Below, piece after piece: positions 1 through 7,991 of a stretch of 25,952 nucleotides of DNA. Source of the stretch: a virus; the IMG/VR virus record IMGVR_UViG_3300022933_000021, positions 1 to 25,952 of that record; one strand, written 5' to 3'. Each line of letters opens with the position of its first letter. The stretch's first letter is position 1. A program made the translations under genes and the position numbers. The notes under the pieces were generated by a model that worked only from the letters and a program-made list of their open reading frames with translations, was not told where the DNA came from and made no database searches.

Positions 1-978
1 AATACCTATGCCACCAACGTTCTCTGTGAAAGAGGCATTCTTATTAGTCAGGTTAGTTTTATCTGTATCTGATAAATAGTTACCAGTAAGAGGATTCTTA
101 GCTGCACCAATACCTTTAGTAAGGTTTCCTGAGATTACATACTTACCTGCATCACGGGGGGCAAACATTGCTAAGTAATTCATCTCTGGAAACTTAGTAT
201 CTGCTTCGTGGTGAAACCAGTAAGATGTTCTATAACGAGCATTCTGTTTTAATACAGAGGGTATATCTGTAGCACTCTCTGAGTACACACCTAAGTCAGC
301 TTGATTCTGAGTTGATACCCAATACTGCTTAGTACGTGATTCAATATCATTAGATAATGCTTCAATAAATGCTGCACTATGGTCGTTACACGCTACGAAG
401 TAGAAGTCATCATCTTCATCTGTAATATCAGCCATCATATTAGCGGCTGTCTGTGTAGTGATAGTTGTGTAAGTTAGTTTATTAATATCTGTAACAGCAT
501 AAGCGGCTGTACCAGACTTAGCTAATGTAACACTACCTGTGTTGTCTGTAAGTGTAATACCAGTGGGACTGCCTAATGCTGTAAACAAAGCTGTAGCAAT
601 AGTAGTGGCTGTTTCTGAACCAGTGGTAGTTACGAATGTAGCTGTAGTAGTTACATCTGCTGTATCAAGAACTTGTAGTGTATACTCTTGTCCAGCACTT
701 GTAGCTGCATCTGGTGTGAATGTAATACTATCAACTTCTCTACGGCCTACTTTAACTGTAGCAGGATCAATGTCTTGAGAGAATGCAGCTTGCATACCTA
801 CATAAACATCAGATGAAGTAGGGAAGTCGCCCTGCCATCCTGTAGCGGTTGTATATGATCTAGTTTTCTCTTTAAACCAAACATGGTCTGCAATAAAGAT
901 AGGAGTACCAAATGTTGCTCTGGATACGCCTGTAACATCTAGCGAGATGTTAACTGTGACAATTTGTTGATAAGACAA
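1..978 (-). CDS. Tail sheath protein (DUF3383-like), C-terminus beyond window
   Basis: The 326 codons read here encode the N-terminal part of a contractile tail sheath subunit, which polymerises around the tail tube and contracts during DNA injection. The N-terminus (TVNISLDVTGVSRATFGTP) matches the start typical of DUF3383-type sheath proteins, followed by a Thr/Ala-rich domain and a segment with FYFVACNDHSAAFIEAL, as in that family. The start is a TTG at 978, chosen because AGGAG lies seven bases upstream and no ATG is available near it; the next in-frame Met is about 60 residues in. It follows the tail terminator-like gene with a 29-base gap, the usual neck-to-sheath order. The reading frame is open at base 1. 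Family assignment rests on remembered sequence pattern, not on a search. Confidence 0.85.
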   Translation of the reverse strand, partial: MSYQQIVTVNISLDVTGVSRATFGTPIFIADHVWFKEKTRSYTTATGWQGDFPTSSDVYVGMQAAFSQDIDPATVKVGRREVDSITFTPDAATSAGQEYTLQVLDTADVTTTATFVTTTGSETATTIATALFTALGSPTGITLTDNTGSVTLAKSGTAAYAVTDINKLTYTTITTQTAANMMADITDEDDDFYFVACNDHSAAFIEALSNDIESRTKQYWVSTQNQADLGVYSESATDIPSVLKQNARYRTSYWFHHEADTKFPEMNYLAMFAPRDAGKYVISGNLTKGIGAAKNPLTGNYLSDTDKTNLTNKNASFTENVGGIGI

Positions 979-1007
979 TATATTTCTCCTTTAAGAAATT
1001 TTATTAT

Positions 1008-1571
1008 TTATGGTGTTGGAACTACTATGGTGGAATCCAGAGTGTTATTTACAGAGTTATCAATATTAATAGTTGATATATAACCTGTCTGTTCATCTAT
1101 CACTGTGTCTGTAATACTAAAGTTCAAGGTGAACCCTGCTGCTTCTACATAACGAGTGGATAGTTTTTCAGGGAGAGAATTAACTGCAAATACATCTTCT
1201 ACTTCTCCTGTTGTATTAGTTTTAACTTCATCTAATATCCTACCTATACGGAACTTACCTTTAAGCTCATGTGCTATGTCAAAGGCATCTTCTCCGTATA
1301 CAGTGTATTGAAATAAGATTCTGTAGTAAGATGAGAAGTAAGGGTTGCCATCTGTATTAACTCCTGATTGCATTAACCAAGAACCTGAATCATCCACTAC
1401 TATTTTATCTACTGTGATATAAGGGTAATCAGGGAGTGTACCTGTGTCCCTGCTTAGAATTACAGAAGGTACTAACCCTGTTTCTATTTCTATAGTAGAT
1501 AATTTACTTCCTACTTCTTCTCTGGCAACTCTTATGAGTTCATCTGTTATTACATCAAAGGCTATAGCCAT
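1008..1571 (-). CDS. Neck / tail terminator-like protein
   Basis: This 187-residue protein lies directly upstream of the sheath gene, where myophages place the tail terminator or neck protein that caps the tail tube and joins it to the head. The segment around residues 75-110 (FSSYYRILFQYTVYGEDAF followed by a helix) resembles the beta-sheet plus helix fold of terminator proteins, and the N-terminal helix (ITDELIRVAREEVG) also fits. There is no catalytic motif. It starts two bases after the stop of the preceding gene, so the two are probably translationally coupled. The role is inferred from position and general pattern. Structure prediction against tail terminator proteins would decide it. 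Confidence 0.55.
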   Translation of the reverse strand: MAIAFDVITDELIRVAREEVGSKLSTIEIETGLVPSVILSRDTGTLPDYPYITVDKIVVDDSGSWLMQSGVNTDGNPYFSSYYRILFQYTVYGEDAFDIAHELKGKFRIGRILDEVKTNTTGEVEDVFAVNSLPEKLSTRYVEAAGFTLNFSITDTVIDEQTGYISTINIDNSVNNTLDSTIVVPTP

Positions 1572-1573
1572 TA

Positions 1574-1963
1574 TTAATCCTCAAGGTTAAACTGAGATAA
1601 GATATCTTCTCTTATTGCTAAGGCTTCATAATGATCTGCTAATAGTCCGTGTGTAGACCAGTTGGCTACTTTAAAAGCTACATAAATTTCATCATCTATC
1701 TCTACTCTATCTGCTTTTAGCTTTGTCTTTTGACTAGCTTGTTTCATAGCAAACTTAGTAAATAACACCCTAGCATCATCTGATTTTATACCTTCAGGTA
1801 GTACGTGCTGTGTGCTTCCTTTAGTGAAAGGTTGTATACTAAACTTGACATCCTCTATGTACTCAGGCTCTCTATCTACTGTTCTATTTCCTTTAGTAGA
1901 ATCTCTATAACTCCCTGTATGTCTGATAACATCTAAAGGTGTTTTAATAATCATAAACGTCAT
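1574..1963 (-). CDS. Head-tail connector / neck protein, unassigned family
   Basis: A 129-residue protein, mostly beta-rich in composition, with KFSIQPFTKGSTQHVLPEG, which resembles the minor head-tail joining proteins found between the gp10-like and terminator genes of many tailed phages. The ATG at 1963 overlaps the stop of the upstream gene in an ATGA arrangement, so translation is likely coupled; a second Met three codons later is an alternative start. I do not recognise the family with certainty. The neck role is inferred from position (connector, completion protein, this gene, terminator, sheath). Confidence 0.55.
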   Translation of the reverse strand: MTFMIIKTPLDVIRHTGSYRDSTKGNRTVDREPEYIEDVKFSIQPFTKGSTQHVLPEGIKSDDARVLFTKFAMKQASQKTKLKADRVEIDDEIYVAFKVANWSTHGLLADHYEALAIREDILSQFNLED

Positions 1964-2457
1964 ATACCAACCTCCTTAACTACGTTATCATAAGAACTCT
2001 TATAAGCTGTTGCTGACTTCAATTCACCTGTATCTAAAAGAGGAGTAGTGTTACTTCCAATGATAGGCATCATATGTCCAGTTTTACCAAACATACTCAT
2101 GTAATCTCTACGTAATGCTTCGCCAACTTCTTCTAAGAAAACCATATTAGCTTTTTTATTATCTAGGTTCTTAGACCACTTAATGTATGCAGCTTTAACT
2201 TTGGGGTTTTTAAGTATTCCACCGTTCCTGAGTTGCATGAATTGAAACGCTGCCATTGGATTCTTTCTAACGCCTTCTTGGAAAGTTCCAGCAGCCCAAC
2301 CTTGTAAAAGTTCTACATAGGATAAATCAGATGAACCATGTAATCCGCTTGATGCGAAATGACCAACCTCTAACTTCTGCTTACTTAGATTTTGAAGATT
2401 TTTTATTAGTTGATCTGTCTTTCCGTTCTTCTTTTTTACTACCTTCGACTGCACCAT
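1960..2457 (-). CDS. HK97 gp10-like tail/neck completion protein
   Basis: A 165-residue basic protein whose C-terminal part contains NTTPLLDTGELKSATAYKSS. The 'PLLDTGxLxxS' pattern is characteristic of HK97 gp10-like and Mu gpG-type virion morphogenesis (tail/neck completion) proteins. The N-terminus is lysine-rich (residues 5-30), followed by helices that include NPMAAFQFMQ and a conserved-looking EEVGEALRRDY segment. The start at 2457 lies inside an overlapping small frame (2381-2545). Its SD (AAGGA) is rather far away, about 12 bases, so it may rely on coupling to that upstream frame. It sits in the head-tail connector cluster. Confidence 0.6.
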   Translation of the reverse strand: MVQSKVVKKKNGKTDQLIKNLQNLSKQKLEVGHFASSGLHGSSDLSYVELLQGWAAGTFQEGVRKNPMAAFQFMQLRNGGILKNPKVKAAYIKWSKNLDNKKANMVFLEEVGEALRRDYMSMFGKTGHMMPIIGSNTTPLLDTGELKSATAYKSSYDNVVKEVGI

Positions 2458-2545
2458 TAGTAGAGGATTCCTTTTCTGTTTTAATCTCTATAATTGAATC
2501 TTCTAAGATGTTTCCATCTTTATCTTTTACTAATCGCTTTATCAT
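2381..2545 (-). CDS. Small basic protein overlapping the gp10-like gene start
   Basis: A 54-residue frame starting MIKRLVKDKDGNILEDS and ending in a Lys/Ser/Arg-rich tail (KKEERKDRSTNKKSSKSK). Its ATG at 2545 has a strong SD (AGAGGA, about five bases away), stronger than the one for the larger gene at 2457. It overlaps that gene by 77 bases in another frame and follows the connector gene by 11 bases, filling an otherwise empty gap. Short proteins like this are common in phage neck operons. Function is unknown; only the start signal and the spacing support it. Confidence 0.5.
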   Translation of the reverse strand: MIKRLVKDKDGNILEDSIIEIKTEKESSTNGAVEGSKKEERKDRSTNKKSSKSK

Positions 2546-2556
2546 ATTATTCCTCT

Positions 2557-2991
2557 TTATAAGATTAAGTTAGTTTCTTCACTGCAACCTGTAGTCACAG
2601 CTTTATCAGCGTCTCTAATCACTTGGATACCAAATGTAGTGGGTAAGTTATAGCCGCCTTTAGGAAGGTAAGGGCATATATCTGGGAGAGAATTAATAAA
2701 CTCTTTCCATACACTCTTCTGATTCTCTAAGGAGAACTCTAACAGTACGCCGCCTACTTTCTGCTTAGTCATAGATGCAGAATCTACAGAGTGTTTGGAG
2801 TTATTCATTAGTCCAGCCACTTTCATAGCCTTACAAAGAGCTTCTGAATAATACAACTCATCGTCTTCTGGGATATGCCTAGTGATAATGGTTTCTAGTA
2901 TGTTCTCTAACTGGGATTCAATTAGTTTATTTTGATCTGGAAGGTTAAGTATTAAATCCCCCAGTATTTCTTTTCTATTTATTATGGGCAT
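2557..2991 (-). CDS. Head-tail connector-like protein, unassigned family
   Basis: A 144-residue protein immediately downstream of the capsid gene, in the position of the first head-tail connector (gp6/adaptor-like) of many tailed phages. The sequence is largely helical in the first two thirds, then turns into a Pro/Gly-rich region (ICPYLPKGGYNLPTTFGI). There are no catalytic motifs and no membrane segment. It has an AAGGAT SD just upstream of the ATG at 2991. The connector role is inferred from gene order only. Confidence 0.5.
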   Translation of the reverse strand: MPIINRKEILGDLILNLPDQNKLIESQLENILETIITRHIPEDDELYYSEALCKAMKVAGLMNNSKHSVDSASMTKQKVGGVLLEFSLENQKSVWKEFINSLPDICPYLPKGGYNLPTTFGIQVIRDADKAVTTGCSEETNLIL

Positions 2992-3005
2992 ATAGTATCC
3001 TTAAA

Positions 3006-3050
3006 TTTTATAATAAATACTCATAGGGAATATAAATACTTATTATAAAA
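3006..3050. repeat. 11-bp perfect AT-only inverted repeat
   Basis: TTTTATAATAA at 3006-3016 is the exact reverse complement of 3040-3050, with a 23-base loop. It lies in the noncoding gap between the capsid gene and the connector gene, next to the terminator-like hairpin at 3052-3071. It may add to a processing or termination signal, or be a protein-binding palindrome. Confidence 0.5.
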
Positions 3051-3051
3051 T

Positions 3052-3071
3052 AAGCCACGTCCCTGTGGCTT
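3052..3071 (-). terminator. Terminator-like hairpin after the major capsid gene
   Basis: On the minus strand AAGCCAC and GTGGCTT form a perfect 7-bp stem around a 6-base loop, followed by TTATTTTAT. It begins 20 bases after the stop of the major capsid gene and precedes the connector gene. It probably gives partial termination or 3'-end protection, letting capsid mRNA exceed that of the downstream genes. The T tract is interrupted, so termination may be leaky. Confidence 0.6.
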
Positions 3072-3090
3072 CAATATAAACTTCTAATTA

Positions 3091-4194
3091 TTAGTTAGAA
3101 GAAAAAAACTTCTGAACTAGCTTAGGATTACGGTTCATGTAGAGGTTATTAGACTCTTCAAACAATGTAATACCACGGCGTTTATGTTCTTCTGCAAAAG
3201 AATAACGTTTCATACCAGAGGTATTAACATAATCCATAGTCATAGAAGGGCTATAAATAGTGGCAAACATATTATCCGCACCTGCTGGAATCAAGAAACC
3301 TGCGTTAGTACCTAATAGTGAAGTACCACCAATGCTATCTGCCATACGGATATAAGTAATACCAGTTAGTACAGAAGTAAAGTTTCTACGTTTGAATACC
3401 ATCTCATCTGCACTGAAGCCACCACGATCACCAGCTAAGATAGACAAGTCTAAAGTAGTACTAGAGTCAATACCTGCAACAGCAGCAGTTTGTGTTTGTT
3501 CATAGTCAAATAGTTTGTCGTACAAGTCACCAGATACAGGCATAACTAGAGAAGTATAGCTTGTACCAGCTAATGCACATTCTTCTTGCATCTTATCCAC
3601 TGCATCGTTAAGTTTCTTCTCTACGTCTGCACCACTGCCTACTAGCAAGTCTACAGCGTCATAACCTAAGTTAGCACGTGTATCACCATGAATATCGGCA
3701 AAGTAGTCATAAGATTTAGCATCGCCACCAAATACAAAGTTAGTATCTGTAGTTAATACTTTAGCTAGTGCAATCTCGTTAAAATCATTCCATGAACGAT
3801 CCATCTTAGTAGACATCTCTTGTACACGCTCTTCAGTTGTGTACATTTCTTCACTGAAAGGTTTACGCTTGCCAGCAACATCCATAGGAGATACATTAGC
3901 AGAGATACCATAAGAACCTGTGCGGTATAACATCTCACGTGCATTATCTTTCTTAACTCGTCCACCACCAACTTCATCGAAGCGTTTACCTTCAGGTAGT
4001 TGTACAGTTTCTACTAACTCATCATGACTAAGTTTATCTGTGGTTACAGAGAACTCATTAGAAGTACCCGCAAGTAGTGCTTGTAATAAACCTGTCTTAA
4101 CAGATTCCTTACGCTTAATACCACTTGTTACATCCTGCATCTCAAAAGAGTTCATCTCTGAGCGTACAGCTTTATCAATCGCTTTAATTGTCAT
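3091..4194 (-). CDS. Major capsid protein (lambda gpE-like)
   Basis: This 367-residue protein is the shell-forming head subunit. It has the length and pattern of the phage lambda E-type capsid family: an N-terminal region with a KRKESVKTGLLQALL segment, a middle segment with VGSGADVEKKLNDAVDKM, and a C-terminal part with TIYSPSMTMDYVNTSGMKRY, where the 'Y..p.m..d.vnt.G' pattern precedes the final beta strands. It follows the decoration-protein gene by 16 bases, the usual D-E order. The start ATG at 4194 is preceded by AGGAATTAAAG. A hairpin terminator follows it. Codon use is GC-richer than in the flanking small genes, as expected for a highly expressed product. Confidence 0.85.
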   Translation of the reverse strand: MTIKAIDKAVRSEMNSFEMQDVTSGIKRKESVKTGLLQALLAGTSNEFSVTTDKLSHDELVETVQLPEGKRFDEVGGGRVKKDNAREMLYRTGSYGISANVSPMDVAGKRKPFSEEMYTTEERVQEMSTKMDRSWNDFNEIALAKVLTTDTNFVFGGDAKSYDYFADIHGDTRANLGYDAVDLLVGSGADVEKKLNDAVDKMQEECALAGTSYTSLVMPVSGDLYDKLFDYEQTQTAAVAGIDSSTTLDLSILAGDRGGFSADEMVFKRRNFTSVLTGITYIRMADSIGGTSLLGTNAGFLIPAGADNMFATIYSPSMTMDYVNTSGMKRYSFAEEHKRRGITLFEESNNLYMNRNPKLVQKFFSSN

Positions 4195-4210
4195 TGTTCT
4201 TTAATTCCTC

Positions 4211-4696
4211 TTATGCTAAGTAAGATGCAGCAGCATCAGCAGCTTGGTTAGTAGTAGTGATACGTTGTGCTTCTAGTTGCGCTAAGAATAGTGCTTGTGC
4301 AGGAGCAGCCGCGCCGTTCCAGATAACACCTTCATTTAAGATAGCTGCATCACCACGGTATAGTACAGTCATTTTGCTTCCTGCAACTGCTAGATCAGTA
4401 TCTTCATCATTGAAACCTTTACCTTGATAATTACCAACTGATACAGCAACTACTGAACCATCTTTAAGTGGTGAACCACCTGTTGAAATAGCTGTTGCAA
4501 TATTCTGTGCTACATATGGTTCAAATCGTGAATTACCATCAACCCAAATAAGTGCTACACCAATATTATCTACTTTACCTGTACCGCCTACTGCAACAGT
4601 TTGGAAGTTAAAGTCCACTGCGTTTTCGTATGCAAAAGTGTCAACACCTGCTAACAATTCTGATTCTAATTTTCTACTTGTAGAAACTACTGGCAT
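4211..4696 (-). CDS. Head decoration protein (lambda gpD-like)
   Basis: A 161-residue Ala/Gly/Val-rich protein directly upstream of the major capsid gene. Head decoration proteins bind the capsid exterior at three-fold positions and stabilise it after expansion. The middle segment, with KDGSVVAVSVGNYQGKGF and the later MTVLYRGDAAILNEGVIW, matches the beta-barrel pattern of D-type proteins, in which a 'vlyrg.a.v....i.w' strand pair is typical. Its ATG overlaps the last base of the preceding stop codon at 4696, so translation is coupled to the scaffold-like gene. Confidence 0.7.
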   Translation of the reverse strand: MPVVSTSRKLESELLAGVDTFAYENAVDFNFQTVAVGGTGKVDNIGVALIWVDGNSRFEPYVAQNIATAISTGGSPLKDGSVVAVSVGNYQGKGFNDEDTDLAVAGSKMTVLYRGDAAILNEGVIWNGAAAPAQALFLAQLEAQRITTTNQAADAAASYLA

Positions 4697-5352
4697 TATT
4701 TATTCTCCTGATCTTTGTTAAGTTCTGCTAGTTTTTCAACTAATGTAAGAGGTTTTGCACTTGCTTTATCAATCTCTGCTTCACCGTCTATACCTTCTTC
4801 TGTAAAACCTGCTTCTTTCTTAGCAGCCTTTTGAATCTCATCTTTGTTAGCATGTAATTCATCGAATGCTTTGATAATAGCTTCACGCTCTGTAACTTCC
4901 ACACTTTGCAATGCTTTAGTAATTCCTTCTACTTCTGAGAACTCATACTTAGATAGGCTTTCAGTTAAACTCTTAGTTAGCTGCTCTGTTTGATTATCTT
5001 CAATCTGCTTAGTGAGTGCTGCGATAGTATCTAATGCCTTTTGCAAGTCATCTTTTTCTTTATCTGACATTTCGTTTCCTTTTGTCAAGTTATCTTCCCC
5101 TGCATCACTCTTGACAGAGGAGAGGGAGTTGGTATCACCCTTCTGCTTTTGCAGAGGAGTAAATTCTTCGCCATACTTTTCTAATAGGGCTGTTTGTTCT
5201 GGGGTTAAATCTTCTTTACATGTTAATCTATTCTTTACTAGAATAGTCTCCATGCCTGATGCTGCAAAACCTTGAGATTCATCTGTCATTGATATTTCAG
5301 ATATATCCAGACTATGCAAAACTGCCTTTGCTTTACCGTTTGAATCACTCAT
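4696..5352 (-). CDS. Scaffold-like protein, 218 residues
   Basis: An acidic, lysine- and glutamate-rich, helical protein between the protease-like gene and the decoration gene, which is where scaffolding proteins are encoded. Residues 95-165 form a probable coiled coil (DKEKDDLQKALDTIAALTKQ onward) with few aromatic residues. The first 70 residues contain EISMTDESQGFAASGMETIL, reminiscent of the ends of XkdF-type protease proteins, so it may be the second half of a protease-scaffold module. It overlaps the upstream gene by eight bases. An internal ATG at 5070 with a strong SD suggests that a shorter scaffold form (124 residues) is also made. No family was recognised with certainty. Confidence 0.6.
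   Translation of the reverse strand: MSDSNGKAKAVLHSLDISEISMTDESQGFAASGMETILVKNRLTCKEDLTPEQTALLEKYGEEFTPLQKQKGDTNSLSSVKSDAGEDNLTKGNEMSDKEKDDLQKALDTIAALTKQIEDNQTEQLTKSLTESLSKYEFSEVEGITKALQSVEVTEREAIIKAFDELHANKDEIQKAAKKEAGFTEEGIDGEAEIDKASAKPLTLVEKLAELNKDQENK
5068..5081 (-). promoter_or_regulatory. Internal ribosome binding site and in-frame start inside the scaffold gene
   Basis: On the minus strand AAGGAAACGAA is followed directly by ATG (5070-5068) in the frame of the 218-residue gene. The spacing is near ideal and the SD is as good as those of separate genes here. Starting there gives a 124-residue protein consisting of the coiled-coil half, analogous to nested scaffold genes such as lambda Nu3 within C. 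Seen in sequence: the SD and the Met. Inferred: its use. Confidence 0.5.
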
Positions 5353-6097
5353 CTTCTAACTCCACTTTAATACCTTTTGCTCCAAAAGAAGGTGCGCCTA
5401 ATATACCCGCTTTCTTATCTTCCCAAGCAATCTTGTTATTCCATTTAGCAGAGATAAGAGGTGTTCCTGCTTTAACAAAAGTCTCACCTAATGTAGCATC
5501 AACCTCTTGCACCCAAGCTCTTTGCCAAGTGAAAGTATCTGTCTTATGTCCGTGGAATAAACCAGCCTGTAATTCACCTTTATCTATCTTCTGATTGATG
5601 TCGTCTACAGCTTTTCTTATTTCTTCTAAGGAGATTGTGTCTCCATGTAAATCAACTTCCCCAGCAGGTCGCCAGATAGGTTCTACAGAGATCATCTGCT
5701 CATCATCAAAAGCTTTGATAACTTCTTTCTTAGTGAAGTATTTATCTAGCCAAGTAAATAAACTCTTCTCTGTCATTTCAGTCGGAGTTTCTGGTAATAG
5801 TTTCCACTCTGTCATCTGTACAGTTTTAATTGCTTCTTCGCCTAGTACAACTTCACCATTGTCTGTGTTGTATGTATAAGCTACCGCCCATTGCATGTAT
5901 TTGTTAGATTCACAACCCCAGATAGAGAAGTATATATAACTATCATCGTGGTCTTCGTAATAGGCATATTCTCTACAACCCCCTACTTCAAAAGCTGAAT
6001 CAATAGCATCTCTAAGTTGCCTGACTTTATCTTGATTAGTATTCTTCTGTAGATAAGTCTCGTTGGGCTTAACTAACAGTTCTTTAAGTTTTATCAT
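5345..6097 (-). CDS. XkdF-like prohead protease
   Basis: A 250-residue protein with an XkdF-type putative serine protease domain in its C-terminal half. It contains EPIWRPAGEVDLHGDTISLE followed by an EIRKAVDDIN helix, then GLFHGHKT (His candidate), a strand with QRAWVQEVDATLG, and a C-terminal GAPSFGAKG strand, as in XkdF and related prohead proteases. These enzymes cleave scaffold and capsid N-termini during head maturation. The N-terminal 110 residues form a separate beta-rich region with EYAYYEDHDDSYIYFSIWG. The gene lies between portal and scaffold, the standard place. Catalytic residues cannot be assigned firmly by eye; the His in GHKT is the best candidate. Confidence 0.7.
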   Translation of the reverse strand: MIKLKELLVKPNETYLQKNTNQDKVRQLRDAIDSAFEVGGCREYAYYEDHDDSYIYFSIWGCESNKYMQWAVAYTYNTDNGEVVLGEEAIKTVQMTEWKLLPETPTEMTEKSLFTWLDKYFTKKEVIKAFDDEQMISVEPIWRPAGEVDLHGDTISLEEIRKAVDDINQKIDKGELQAGLFHGHKTDTFTWQRAWVQEVDATLGETFVKAGTPLISAKWNNKIAWEDKKAGILGAPSFGAKGIKVELEDE

Positions 6098-6105
6098 TTA
6101 TCACC

Positions 6106-7605
6106 TTATGAAGCATTTTCATTATTAGTATCACTTCCCAGTCCATTATTCTGAGTAGAGCCATTTCCTGATCCTTCTGAAGAACTAGGGTTGCTTAGTG
6201 CTGCGAAGTCAATATCTTCCAAACCCTCTGTTGGTAGTCCGAGGTCTTCGTATATTTTCGTAGTTGCTGCTAAGGTTAGTATACCTCCGCTGGCTAATCT
6301 GCTAGCTAACTTACCTAACACCTCTGAATCAGCTTTAGTGGGATCATCTGCCTCAAAATATGGCATGTCTTCATAATCAACTTGGATACCGTTAGCTTCT
6401 AAAAGCATTGGTAGTAATTGATTATTGATTACATCTTCTACCCACATGATTAATCTTTGCACATAATAATCATGTGTAGACATTTGATTAGAGGATAAGG
6501 CATTAGAGCCATGTCCATTCTGACCAAGCAGCTTAAACCCTGCTCCAAATACGTTATAGATACATTTCTTTTTAGTTTCTATAATCTCAGAAGTGGTATA
6601 CTGTTTACCACCACCATCTATACCTTTAACTTGGAAGTCGTACATCTTGGTCTTGGATTGTGGGTCTACATCACTAGCAAGTACTACTAAGTTACCTTCT
6701 GCATTCTGAACATTAACTGCATTCTCTAGGAGAGACATATATGATGCGTATTCTTCTGGAAATAGTTCAGGCTGTGCAGCTTTATTCATTAACTCTAGTG
6801 GAAGGTAGACAATACCTACTCCGCCTAAGTCTTTACTTGCTGCCATTAACTCGTACTGTTCTATTAACTTCTTCTCTGAGTAAGCATCATAACAATAGAA
6901 CAATGGACTATAACCTTGTGGGTTGTTATCAGAAGGGTTGAACCTAAAATGTAATAGCTTCTCTGATTTAAGAAAAGGATATTTACTGTCTTGGTAATAC
7001 CCAGAGGCTACAGATGTAAAAGATATTTTATTATCTGAATAATCACCTATTGTAGAAATCCTACTGGAAATTTTCATAGGCTTCTGTATAGCACCTTTCA
7101 ACTCCCTACCCTTGTCATCCCACACCCAGCCATAAATACTAGACTGTGTTCTTGGGGCAAGTTTCTTCAATACTACTGTGTCTTTATATTTCCCATAAGT
7201 TCTATATTCTAAGACAGGGTTAATCAAGGCATATCCATGTATCAAACATGATGAAGCGTTTTGCATTGCCTCTAGCCACGTCCCTTGTGACATATTCCTT
7301 ATAATATAATTTAACCTCTCTGCCAGTTCTTTAGATTTATCTGACTTAGGTTTAGCCTTCACAACTCCTTTTGCTAAAGCAGGAAGTGTCTTAACTAAGA
7401 TACTATCCACTGCATCTGCAACGTCTGCATCATTCAACATCTCTTTAAATGTACAAGGGAGTTGACTAGGACTTAACTCTGCTTTCTTCTGTTGTTTTAT
7501 TAATGAATAACCGTTGACTATATGGGGCTGACCTACTTCCCTAGGAAGTCTTGACAAATCTGCTAACCCTGTAGACTCCGCTTTATCTATATTAGTTTCA
7601 GTCAT
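6106..7605 (-). CDS. Portal protein
   Basis: A 499-residue portal subunit; the dodecamer forms the DNA entry channel at one capsid vertex and docks the terminase. The length suits the family. Diagnostic pieces are LIHGYALINPVLEYRTYG (wing region), LLHFRFNPSDNNPQGYSPLF (the 'h.r.....p.G.S.l' motif of portals), and the long helical segment with LIEQYELMAASKDLGGVG, together resembling DUF935-type (Mu gp29-like) portals. The C-terminal tail after residue 470 is Ser/Gly/Asn-rich and probably disordered. It lies downstream of the large terminase and upstream of the protease, as expected. Confidence 0.85.
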   Translation of the reverse strand: MTETNIDKAESTGLADLSRLPREVGQPHIVNGYSLIKQQKKAELSPSQLPCTFKEMLNDADVADAVDSILVKTLPALAKGVVKAKPKSDKSKELAERLNYIIRNMSQGTWLEAMQNASSCLIHGYALINPVLEYRTYGKYKDTVVLKKLAPRTQSSIYGWVWDDKGRELKGAIQKPMKISSRISTIGDYSDNKISFTSVASGYYQDSKYPFLKSEKLLHFRFNPSDNNPQGYSPLFYCYDAYSEKKLIEQYELMAASKDLGGVGIVYLPLELMNKAAQPELFPEEYASYMSLLENAVNVQNAEGNLVVLASDVDPQSKTKMYDFQVKGIDGGGKQYTTSEIIETKKKCIYNVFGAGFKLLGQNGHGSNALSSNQMSTHDYYVQRLIMWVEDVINNQLLPMLLEANGIQVDYEDMPYFEADDPTKADSEVLGKLASRLASGGILTLAATTKIYEDLGLPTEGLEDIDFAALSNPSSSEGSGNGSTQNNGLGSDTNNENAS

Positions 7606-7612
7606 TTATGGC

Positions 7613-7975
7613 CTACTTTTTCTTAGATGGACGACCTGCTTTCTTAGCTGGAGTTTCAACAACTTTCTCTTCTGCTGGTTCTACAATAGGCTCTGGTGTA
7701 ACTACGTCAGGTTTAACCGCTACTTCTGGCTTAGGCTCTTCAACTTTAGCTTTAGGAGCTGCACCTTCTTTAAACATCACACATTTGCCCATAGCTGTAC
7801 TTTTATAGTTACGGAAAGACATATCTACACCTAGTGATACTTCTTCAGGGATTTTATAACCTTTACTGATACCGTCTTGGATAGCTAGGAAGAATTGAAT
7901 CTCTCTCTTCTGGCCTAAACCTGTTTGTAGGATTTCTAATCTACCGTTCTCTTCTTTAATAATAATTGGTTTCAA
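7613..7975 (-). CDS. Small protein with Pro/Glu-rich linker and AT-hook-like tail
   Basis: A 120-residue protein between terminase and portal. The first 60 residues look globular (ILQTGLGQKREIQFFLAIQD); residues 70-105 are a low-complexity Pro/Glu/Val linker; the C-terminus ends KKAGRPSKKK, where 'GRP' flanked by lysines is the core of an AT-hook that binds the minor groove of AT-rich DNA. It could be a DNA-binding head or packaging accessory protein. I do not recognise the family. The AT-hook reading is from the motif alone. Confidence 0.5.
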   Translation of the reverse strand: MKPIIIKEENGRLEILQTGLGQKREIQFFLAIQDGISKGYKIPEEVSLGVDMSFRNYKSTAMGKCVMFKEGAAPKAKVEEPKPEVAVKPDVVTPEPIVEPAEEKVVETPAKKAGRPSKKK

Positions 7976-7991
7976 TGTATTTTCCTTTATG

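Noticed and set aside
539-778. Rightward open frame over the sheath gene, and similar rightward frames at 5012-5275, 5259-5594, 5595-5879, 7608-7808 and 9917-10120
   Set aside because: They are antisense to well-supported leftward structural genes, lack good SDs and have low-complexity sequence.
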